The notes beneath the pieces were generated by a model. That model was not told where the DNA came from and made no database searches. It saw nothing but the letters and a program-made list of their open reading frames with translations. From positions 1 through 10,225 of the forward strand of contig CAJUHG010000086.1 in the NCBI GenBank assembly GCA_910586005.1: a DNA stretch of 10,225 bases, written 5' to 3'. Positions 1 to 6,204 of this stretch are shown one piece after another. Each line of letters opens with the position of its first letter. Within the stretch, counting starts at the first letter, position 1. A program made the position numbers and the translations under genes. Source of the DNA: an uncultured Lachnospiraceae bacterium (lineage in GTDB: Bacteria > Bacillota > Clostridia > Lachnospirales > Lachnospiraceae).

Positions 1-331
1 CTATAGGGAATCTCTGTCAGAACAGACAATGATTTTTCTTTACCATAGACTCAGAAACATGCTACAACGCAATTTTCAATAAAGTACATTATACACCATC
101 TTCTTATAAATAGGAAGTCCTTTTTTCTTGATTTGTATTTTTTTTCATGATATGCTTAAGAAAGCGATTAATGAAAAAGATTCTTGCAAATATTTATTCT
201 ATATAAAACTTAAGAATACTTTCAGCTTCTTGATGCAAGGTACCAATTAATGTTACTAGTATAAAATCTTTCTGTACGCTTGTAATCTGTTAGAGACTAT
301 ATCGCTAAAAATCAACAAAGGAGTGAATCAT
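1..331. other. Intergenic region upstream of the malic enzyme gene
   Basis: There is no convincing gene in the first 331 bases, which are strongly AT-rich. A TATAAA at 260-265 could be the -10 of the plus-strand operon promoter, but no good -35 lies 16-18 nt before it. On the minus strand a TATAAT (plus-strand ATTATA at 88-93) has only a poor -35 (TTCCTA) 17 nt upstream, so a divergent promoter reading out of the window is possible but weak. Two CTTAAG palindromes lie at 155-160 and 209-214. A short TCTGT/ACAGA hairpin near the left edge is too small to call a terminator. Confidence 0.4.
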
Positions 332-1483
332 ATGACAACCAGTGAAAAATCAATTTTTCTACATAAAGAATGGAGTGGTAAAATTGAAGTTATTTCGAAA
401 TCTCCAGTAAAATCAAGGGAAGATCTCTCTATCGCTTATACTCCAGGTGTAGCAGAACCTTGTAAACTCATCGCTCAAAATCCAGAAGATGCATATATTT
501 ATACCATGAAGTCAAATACAGTAGCTGTGATTTCTGATGGAAGTGCTGTATTAGGTCTTGGCAATATAGGCCCTTATGCTGCTATGCCCGTTATGGAGGG
601 AAAATGTGTGCTATTTAAAGAATTTGGCAATATCAATGCAATTCCTATTTGCTTAGATACCCAAGATACAGAGGAAATTATCAAAACTGTTACCTATTTA
701 GCTCCTGGTTTGGGAGGAATTAACTTAGAAGATATTTCTGCTCCTCGTTGTTTTGAGATTGAAGAACGCCTGAAAGAGACTCTTTCTATTCCTGTTTTTC
801 ATGATGATCAACATGGAACGGCTATTGTTGTACTTGCTGGAATTATCAATGCCTTAAAAATAGTTGAAAAGAAAAAAGAAGACTGTCAGGTAGTTATAAA
901 TGGCGCTGGTTCTGCTGGCATTGCTATTACAAAATTATTACTTACCTATGGTTTTAAACATATTACAATGTGTGACCGTCTTGGTATAATTGGAAAAGAT
1001 TATCCCAATTTAAACTGGATGCAAAAAAAAATGGCAGACCTTACCAATCTTGGAAATTGTACTGGTACACTTGAGGATGCATTGAAAGGTTCAGATATTT
1101 TCATTGGGGTATCTGCTCCTAATATTTTAACGGAACAAATGGTTGCTTCTATGAATCGAGATGCCATTATATTTGCTATGGCCAATCCAGTTCCTGAAAT
1201 TATGCCTGATATTGCAAAAGCTGCTGGTGCAAAAGTAGTTGGAACGGGACGTAGTGATTTTCCAAATCAAATAAATAATGTAATCGCTTTTCCTGGTATT
1301 TTTAAAGGTGCTTTAGAAGGAAGAGCAACTCAGATAACAGAAGAAATGAAATTAGCTGCTGCAGAAGCCATTGCAAAACTTGTACCAGAAGAGCAACTAA
1401 ATGAGGATTTTATTATGCCCGAGGCTTTTGACCCACAGGTTGTTGAAGCTGTAAGCCATGCTGTAAAATCCCATATATTATAG
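332..1483 (+). CDS. NAD-dependent malic enzyme (malate to pyruvate + CO2)
   Basis: This is a cytoplasmic oxidative decarboxylase converting malate to pyruvate and CO2 with reduction of NAD(P). The 383-residue length fits the short bacterial malic enzymes that lack the phosphotransacetylase tail. The catalytic tyrosine is Y36 in IAYTPGVAEP and the catalytic lysine is K91 in MEGKCVLFKEF. Metal ligands are E132-D133 (NLEDI) and D158 in HDDQHGTA. The Rossmann loop is GAGSAG (191-196), and D215 at the end of the second strand favours NAD over NADP. MANPVPE (283-289) and GRSDFPNQINN (306-316) complete the family signature. ATG at 332 is chosen over an in-frame GTG at 323 because GGAG at 320-323 stands 8 nt before the ATG and overlaps the GTG. 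It is the first gene of a three-gene operon. A malolactic enzyme is a less likely reading. Confidence 0.95.
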   Translation: MTTSEKSIFLHKEWSGKIEVISKSPVKSREDLSIAYTPGVAEPCKLIAQNPEDAYIYTMKSNTVAVISDGSAVLGLGNIGPYAAMPVMEGKCVLFKEFGNINAIPICLDTQDTEEIIKTVTYLAPGLGGINLEDISAPRCFEIEERLKETLSIPVFHDDQHGTAIVVLAGIINALKIVEKKKEDCQVVINGAGSAGIAITKLLLTYGFKHITMCDRLGIIGKDYPNLNWMQKKMADLTNLGNCTGTLEDALKGSDIFIGVSAPNILTEQMVASMNRDAIIFAMANPVPEIMPDIAKAAGAKVVGTGRSDFPNQINNVIAFPGIFKGALEGRATQITEEMKLAAAEAIAKLVPEEQLNEDFIMPEAFDPQVVEAVSHAVKSHIL

Positions 1484-1484
1484 T

Positions 1485-2405
1485 ATGTTTTGGAATGACA
1501 AACGGTATTATTCTGTAGATTATTACCTGAAACAAACTTTTGGTGAAAAAGTATATCGTCTTTCTTTGAATGGTGGCATGACTTGTCCAAATAGAGATGG
1601 AACTTTAGATACTAGAGGATGCATCTTCTGTAGTGCTGCTGGTAGTGGTGACTTTGCTCAGAATGCCTATATTTCTATTTCTGAACAATTATCTGCTGCT
1701 AAATTACAGATTGGTTCCAAACGCAATTGTAGAAAATTTATTGCTTATTTTCAAGCATATACTAATACTTATGCTCCAGTAAAGTATTTAAGAAAAATTT
1801 TTACAGATGCCATTACTGACCCAGATGTGGTAATCTTATCTATTGCTACAAGACCAGATTGTCTCTCTTCAGATATACTAGAACTTCTACATGAATTAAG
1901 CCAAATCAAACCAATATGGATAGAACTTGGATTACAAACCATTCATCCTAAAACTAGTCAATTGATCCGCAGTGGTTTTACTTTAGACTGTTTTCATAAA
2001 GCGGTACATCAACTTTCTATCTATCACCTTCCAATCATTGTTCATATAATTTTAGGTCTGCCAGGTGAAAATAAAACACAAATGTTAGAAACAGTCTCAC
2101 ATGTAGGGCACTTGCCAGTGTTCGGCATCAAATTACAATTACTTCATATCCTATCTGATACAGATTTGGGTATTTTATTTCAAAGACACCCATTTCCTCT
2201 TTTCACTCAAGATGCATACTGTGAAATGATTGCAGATTGCCTAGAAATACTACCAGAAACAATTACAATTCATCGTCTTACAGGCGATGGACCAAAAAAT
2301 TTATTAATAGAACCCTTGTGGAGTTCTGCCAAACGCAATGTGTTAAATCAAATTCATAAAACACTGAAAGACAGAGATACCTGGCAAGGAAAATTCTACA
2401 CTTAA
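1485..2405 (+). CDS. Radical SAM protein, YhcC/YtqA (TIGR01212) family
   Basis: The protein has 306 residues, a normal length for this family. The iron-sulfur cluster cysteines are C34, C46 and C49, in the wide spacing C-x11-C-x2-C typical of this family rather than the common CxxxCxxC. The surrounding CPNRDGT and GCIFCSAAGSGDFA stretches are its hallmark. Later strands of the radical SAM barrel are visible as ILSIATRPDCL (118-127), IWIELGLQT (144-152) and VHIILGLPGE (186-195). The family is conserved in many bacteria but its substrate is not firmly established, and a role in RNA modification is often suspected. The ATG lies 1 nt after the malic enzyme stop and no clear Shine-Dalgarno is visible, so translation is probably coupled to the upstream gene. 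Confidence 0.9.
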   Translation: MFWNDKRYYSVDYYLKQTFGEKVYRLSLNGGMTCPNRDGTLDTRGCIFCSAAGSGDFAQNAYISISEQLSAAKLQIGSKRNCRKFIAYFQAYTNTYAPVKYLRKIFTDAITDPDVVILSIATRPDCLSSDILELLHELSQIKPIWIELGLQTIHPKTSQLIRSGFTLDCFHKAVHQLSIYHLPIIVHIILGLPGENKTQMLETVSHVGHLPVFGIKLQLLHILSDTDLGILFQRHPFPLFTQDAYCEMIADCLEILPETITIHRLTGDGPKNLLIEPLWSSAKRNVLNQIHKTLKDRDTWQGKFYT

Positions 2406-2465
2406 AAATATTTAAAAACCAAAACAGCAATTGCAAAAATAAATCTGTGTAAGGAGTGAATATTA

Positions 2466-2981
2466 ATGGCAGAAGCCCTAACACAATATAAGTTAATTAT
2501 ACTCTATATGTTAGATCATATAGACTTTCCACTTACTAACACTCAAATATCTAATTTTATATTAGAGAAAGAATATACCACTTACTTTACGATTCAGCAA
2601 GCTATTAGTGAACTTATTGGTGCAGAATTGATTTATTCAGAATCTACTCATAATAATACTTGCTATTATATTACATCTACTGGAAAAGAAACACTTTCCT
2701 ATTTTTCAGATAAAATCTCTTTAGCTATTAAAAATGATGTACTTTCTTATTTTGCTGAAAATAATATTAAACTAAAACAAGAGATTTCTGTAATCGCTGA
2801 TTATTATAAGACTACTACACAAGAATATGCTGTGAGATGTCAGATTAAAGAAAAAGAGCATCCACTTATTGATCTTACCATTACAGTTAAAACAAAAGAA
2901 CAGGCAGAAGCTGTCTGTTCTAATTGGAAAAAACAAAATGAGGATGTATATGGATATCTAATGGATTTACTTATAAAATAA
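2466..2981 (+). CDS. DUF4364 family protein, winged-helix-like
   Basis: The 171-residue soluble protein matches in length and layout the DUF4364 proteins found in clostridia; the assignment is from memory of the family, not from a search. The N-terminal 75 or so residues look like a winged helix: helices around LIILYMLDHI and TNTQISNFIL, a recognition-like helix TIQQAISELIGAELI, then a wing ending in YYITSTGKETLSYF. The C-terminal half is a mixed alpha/beta region with TVKTKEQAEAVCSNW near the end. Function is unknown, and a transcriptional regulator is a guess from the fold. AAGGAG at 2451-2456 stands 9 nt before the ATG. The 60-nt gap after the radical SAM gene contains no terminator, so it is probably the last gene of the operon. 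Confidence 0.82.
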   Translation: MAEALTQYKLIILYMLDHIDFPLTNTQISNFILEKEYTTYFTIQQAISELIGAELIYSESTHNNTCYYITSTGKETLSYFSDKISLAIKNDVLSYFAENNIKLKQEISVIADYYKTTTQEYAVRCQIKEKEHPLIDLTITVKTKEQAEAVCSNWKKQNEDVYGYLMDLLIK

Positions 2982-3012
2982 TAGAAAACACACTTCGCGA
3001 ATTTTCTATTAT
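2978..3012. repeat. AT-rich inverted repeat at the end of the DUF4364 gene
   Basis: Arms of 11 bp (2978-2988 and 3002-3012, core TAATAGAAAA / TTTTCTATTA) flank a 13-nt loop that holds the small palindrome TTCGCGAA (2994-3001). The left arm overlaps the DUF4364 stop codon. It lacks a GC-rich stem and a T-run, so it is not a classical terminator. It may help stabilise the transcript end ahead of the GC-rich hairpin just downstream. Confidence 0.4.
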
Positions 3013-3021
3013 AATGAATAA

Positions 3022-3044
3022 GGGGCACCTTTAAAGGTTGCCCC
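3022..3044. terminator. Bidirectional hairpin terminator between convergent operons
   Basis: A GGGGCA / TGCCCC stem continues as CCTT / AAGG with one bulged T (3038), giving about 10 paired bases and almost no loop. It sits between the end of the plus-strand operon (stop at 2981) and the end of the minus-strand zinc-knuckle gene (stop at 3067). On the minus strand the stem is followed by TTATTCATT; on the plus strand the T-run (TTTTTGTTTT) comes about 12 nt later. Placement and structure fit shared termination, although the adjoining T-tracts are imperfect. Confidence 0.65.
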
Positions 3045-3066
3045 AAAGCCTTAAAAAATTTTTGTT

Positions 3067-3495
3067 TTACTTTTTCTTCCCTTTGTGAGAAGAATCATCA
3101 TCCATAAATCGCATCTTATCTTTACCAGAACTTTCTTTTAAAGTTACATAACCCGTTTTTGTAAGATTTTGTTCACGGTAACACTTTTGACATAAAGTTC
3201 CAAAAGTAATTGGCTCTCCACAATTTGAGCAATGTAAAGAACTAATACGCTCTAGGTCTTCCTTATACTCAATACGCCCTTCTGTTATCCATTTTTTCAC
3301 CAAACTTCTTGGAATATCAAAATGTTCTGCCACCTGATACTCTGTCACATTCTTAGAACGAATGTAATCTTTTACTTGATTGAACAACTGGTTCTCCTTA
3401 CACATAGGACACAAATCTTCTTTATAATTTACGGGAAGAGAACCACGACATATTGAACAAAACTTCATATTCTCAAATAAAGTTGTCTGTTCCAA
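3067..3495 (-). CDS. Small protein: zinc knuckle, helix-turn-helix, zinc knuckle
   Basis: The 142-residue protein has two CxxC...CxxC modules, C13/C16 with C29/C32 and C89/C92 with C102/C105, each able to hold one zinc. They flank a helix-turn-helix-like segment (about 48-72: VTEYQVAEHFDIPRSLVKKW). The tail is lysine-rich and disordered (ending HKGKKK). The first knuckle plus HTH resembles the YvyF-type protein of flagellar operons, but no flagellar gene is nearby, so no function is assigned. The frame is open up to 3576. A TTG start at 3495 is preferred because the preceding AGAGAGTGATC resembles the anti-SD complement AGGAGGTGATC with GAG 8 nt away. ATG at 3468 (133 residues) is the alternative. 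Confidence 0.72.
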   Translation of the reverse strand: MEQTTLFENMKFCSICRGSLPVNYKEDLCPMCKENQLFNQVKDYIRSKNVTEYQVAEHFDIPRSLVKKWITEGRIEYKEDLERISSLHCSNCGEPITFGTLCQKCYREQNLTKTGYVTLKESSGKDKMRFMDDDSSHKGKKK

Positions 3496-3619
3496 AATGA
3501 TCACTCTCTTTCTCTCAATATGATACCCTCTGGGGCATCCCAAGATAGTATATTTTTTGATACTGATAACGGACATTTGAATTACTTATTGTCTAAAACT
3601 AATAAACTTTTAACTTTAG

Positions 3620-3662
3620 AATAAAGTAATATTGTATTATATTTATATTATATCACTTTATT
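3620..3662. repeat. Imperfect inverted repeat upstream of the zinc-knuckle gene
   Basis: Arms of 13 bp with one mismatch (AATAAAGTAATAT at 3620-3632 against its partner at 3650-3662) surround a 17-nt AT-only loop. Read on the minus strand the element contains two TATAAT hexamers, each a possible -10 for the zinc-knuckle gene, but without a recognisable -35. It could be an operator over that promoter or a weak terminator of the flavin reductase gene whose stop is at 3693. Confidence 0.35.
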
Positions 3663-3692
3663 AGTTCCGCTTCTACTATATTTTAAATATTT

Positions 3693-4319
3693 TTATTGCT
3701 TTTTATCTTTTCTTTTTTTAATACTATATCCAAAAGTTCCCAAACGTTGTTTTAAATCAAAATACATTCCATGAGAATACACAATAGGAGACGCCTTTTC
3801 CAAATGAAATGTACCTTTTTCATCTATATAAGTTTCTGATACATGCACAGATACTACTTCTGCTAAAAACATATGATGGGAACCCAATTCTATACATTTT
3901 CTTACCTTACATTCAATATTAACTGGACTTTCTTCAATCAAAGGTACTGAAACTTTTGTTGCCTTCTGTTTTGTTAAATGTAATGTTTGAAATTTATCTA
4001 CATCTCTACCAGATTTAACACCACAATAATCTGTAGCAAATGTAAGTTCTTTCGTTGTCAGATTAATAACAAATTCTCCTGTTTCTTTTATCATATGATA
4101 AGAATACCTTTCAGGTCGAACAGAAATATATGCCATAGGTGGATTGGTACAAATTGTTCCAGTCCATGCTACTGTAATAATATTAGATTTTCCCATTTTA
4201 TCTGCTACTGTTACCATAACCGCTGGAATAGGATATATCATATTTCCTGCTTTCCATTCTCGCTTTTTTCTGTGCTTTTTTGATATTATTACTTCTTTTT
4301 TCCTTTTGTTATCTTTCAT
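3693..4319 (-). CDS. Flavin reductase-like, FMN-binding split-barrel protein
   Basis: The 208-residue protein belongs to the flavin reductase-like (FMN-binding split barrel) superfamily, whose members reduce flavin or another small substrate with a bound FMN. Visible family features are the flavin-contacting stretch TVAWTGTICTNPPMAYISVR (49-68), GEFVINL (81-87), CGVKSGRDVDKF (99-110), GSHHMFLAEVVSV (146-158, normally G-[DH]-H) and the C-terminal LGTFGYSIKKR. The N-terminal 22 residues are a lysine/arginine-rich extension before the barrel begins near MIYPIP. The start is supported by AAGGGG about 10 nt upstream. It lies 60 nt downstream of the pyrophosphatase with no clear terminator between them, so co-transcription is likely. 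The true substrate cannot be read from the sequence. Confidence 0.86.
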   Translation of the reverse strand: MKDNKRKKEVIISKKHRKKREWKAGNMIYPIPAVMVTVADKMGKSNIITVAWTGTICTNPPMAYISVRPERYSYHMIKETGEFVINLTTKELTFATDYCGVKSGRDVDKFQTLHLTKQKATKVSVPLIEESPVNIECKVRKCIELGSHHMFLAEVVSVHVSETYIDEKGTFHLEKASPIVYSHGMYFDLKQRLGTFGYSIKKRKDKKQ

Positions 4320-4379
4320 TTATAAAGAACCCCTTATGGAATAGTTATCTTTTCTTAATAATTTTTACAAAAAATATTC

Positions 4380-6047
4380 TTATGTTGCATTTAAGCGCTC
4401 TTGCAACGCCATCATAAGAGCTGGTATTAATTGTTTTTTTCTTGATACTACACCTTTTAATAAAAAGCTATCTTTCTGTTCTATTACATGTCCACGAAAA
4501 GCCTGTTCTGCAATATCTTTTGCATTATCTCCTACAAAAATAAGTTCTGAGCTTTCTTCTAAAATATTAGTAAGCATTACATAAATCATATCTAATTTTC
4601 GCTCAACTTGCACTTTTTGAATATATGGCAATAATTTTTCTTTTACTTCTTGTAATTCTTCATGACTCATGGCATTTAATTGTCCCACACCAAATTCTTT
4701 ATCCTCCGCATAAAAAGTTTTGAAATCTTGATAAAGAATTTCTTCCGCGGATTTGGCTTTAAAGTTACTACCGGCCTGAAACATTCTCTTAGCATGCTCT
4801 TCTATTACAATACCAGCAATTTCTGCTAAAGCTTCTGCCGCTTGTTGATCCTCCCTAGTACAAGTAGGTGAGCGAAACATCAATGTATCAGAAATAATAG
4901 CGGAGCATAGAAGGCCAGCTATCTTCTTTGATATCTCAACACCTTGTTCTTGATACATCTGATAAATAATAGTTGATGTACAACCTAAAGGTTGATTTCT
5001 AAAAAAAACTGGAGAAATAGTTTCTAAACTCCCTAATCTATGATGATCAATAATCTCTAGTATTTCTGCCCCATCAATTCCATCTACGGCTTGTGTCTTC
5101 TCATTATGGTCTACTAAAATAATTTGCTTTCTTTTCATATTTAGCAAATTTCTTCTAGAAATCATTCCCATATATTTTCCCTCTTCATTCAACACAGGAA
5201 AGTCTCTATGGCGCTCTTTGGACATAATTTCTCTAACATCATCTACATATTCTTCCATTTCAAAAGTAATCAAATTTTCTCGCCGCATAAAGTATTTTAC
5301 AGGCATACTTTGGTTAATTAATCTTGCCACTGTATATGTATCATATGGTGTGGTAATAATAACACATCCACGTTCTTCTGCTAATCTTTGTATCGTCTTA
5401 GACACTTTTGCATCAGAACATACAATAATACAACTTGCATTCATTTCAATAGCACAAAGTTGAACTTCATAGCGATTTCCCAAAATTACCATATCATCAT
5501 CTTCAATGTACTCTTCCATAAGCTCGGGACTTTCTGTGGCAACTACTACTTTTCCTTTGATAAAATATCCATGAGCATTTCCAGCAAAAACTTCACCTTC
5601 TAAAGTTTCTGCAATATTTTTATACTGTGTCCTTGCTTTTGCAAGTATTCTATTGTCATATACATCCATATAAGAAGTAGCAATATCACCTGTAATAATT
5701 AATCCCTCTAACAACCCATTTCGATTAGTGATTGGAAGTGTTACCACATTCTGTGCCTTCATAGTTTCCCATGCTGTTTTTAAGGAAACTTGGCTACTAA
5801 TACCAGAAGTCTTACGAATTTCTATGTCTTTTACTTGAGCTCCTACATCCATTATATATGCTGGTGTTGAAATTTCAAAATATTCTAATACATATTTACT
5901 CTCTTCATTAATTTGTCCTGCACGTTTTGCCTCATATTTGATATTTCCCATTTTGTTTTTTAAATCTGCATAGGCGATGGCTGCACAAATTGAATCTGTA
6001 TCTGGATTTTTATGTCCAATCACCCATACACTTTTTTCTTGTTCCAT
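4380..6047 (-). CDS. Manganese-dependent inorganic pyrophosphatase with CBS and DRTGG domains (family II)
   Basis: This cytoplasmic enzyme hydrolyses pyrophosphate to two phosphates. The 555 residues comprise the N-terminal half of the DHH domain with GHKNPDTDS (11-19), CBS1 (about 64-125), DRTGG domain (about 130-245), CBS2 (about 249-306), the rest of DHH with VDHNE (312-316) and DHH (334-336), SDT (386-388), then the DHHA2 domain ending in SRKKQ (535-539). The metal ligands H12, D16, D18, the D313-H314 pair and D334-H336 are all present, so it should be active. Related clostridial CBS pyrophosphatases are inhibited by AMP/ADP and activated by ATP or diadenosine polyphosphates. The frame is open to 6152, but ATG at 6047 is chosen because AGAGGA lies 6 nt upstream and the catalytic motif follows at the usual distance. 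Confidence 0.95.
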   Translation of the reverse strand: MEQEKSVWVIGHKNPDTDSICAAIAYADLKNKMGNIKYEAKRAGQINEESKYVLEYFEISTPAYIMDVGAQVKDIEIRKTSGISSQVSLKTAWETMKAQNVVTLPITNRNGLLEGLIITGDIATSYMDVYDNRILAKARTQYKNIAETLEGEVFAGNAHGYFIKGKVVVATESPELMEEYIEDDDMVILGNRYEVQLCAIEMNASCIIVCSDAKVSKTIQRLAEERGCVIITTPYDTYTVARLINQSMPVKYFMRRENLITFEMEEYVDDVREIMSKERHRDFPVLNEEGKYMGMISRRNLLNMKRKQIILVDHNEKTQAVDGIDGAEILEIIDHHRLGSLETISPVFFRNQPLGCTSTIIYQMYQEQGVEISKKIAGLLCSAIISDTLMFRSPTCTREDQQAAEALAEIAGIVIEEHAKRMFQAGSNFKAKSAEEILYQDFKTFYAEDKEFGVGQLNAMSHEELQEVKEKLLPYIQKVQVERKLDMIYVMLTNILEESSELIFVGDNAKDIAEQAFRGHVIEQKDSFLLKGVVSRKKQLIPALMMALQERLNAT

Positions 6048-6094
6048 TTTAATTCCTCTTACTTCACTTTTATTAATGTTACTTATTTTGTTAT

Positions 6095-6122
6095 ATAATA
6101 TATTATATGATGCAAGGGGCAA
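6095..6122 (-). promoter_or_regulatory. Possible promoter of the pyrophosphatase gene
   Basis: On the minus strand TTGCCC (6117-6122) and TATTAT (6095-6100) are 16 nt apart, about 50 nt before the pyrophosphatase start. The -35 would lie inside the terminator stem of the upstream coiled-coil gene. Other TATAAT-like hexamers in the same AT-rich stretch make the exact choice uncertain. Confidence 0.3.
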
Positions 6123-6136
6123 AAAAATTTTGCCCC
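6116..6136 (-). terminator. Hairpin terminator after the coiled-coil protein gene
   Basis: A perfect 9-bp stem (GGGGCAAAA / TTTTGCCCC) closes a 3-nt loop, 68 nt past the stop codon at 6205 on the minus strand. The distal arm is followed by TTGCATCATATAAT rather than a clean T-run, but the strength of the stem and its placement fit an intrinsic terminator. It shares its GGGGCA / TGCCCC base with the hairpin at 3022-3044. Confidence 0.6.
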
Positions 6137-6204
6137 TATAAATGTATAACACTTGAATATCTTACAAACAAACTACAAATAATCCACCTTTTTCTTTGCA
6201 TAAA

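Noticed and set aside
159..172. Second cre-like site upstream of the malic enzyme gene
   Set aside because: AGAAAGCGATTAAT misses the consensus at the first and the last two positions, so it is likely chance.
323..331. GTG start three codons upstream in the malic enzyme gene
   Set aside because: The GTG overlaps the Shine-Dalgarno GGAG itself; ATG at 332 has the correct 8-nt spacing.
6048..6152. N-terminal extension of the pyrophosphatase to 6152
   Set aside because: It would cover the terminator hairpin and probable promoter, adds residues not found in the family, and the ATG at 6047 has a good ribosome site.
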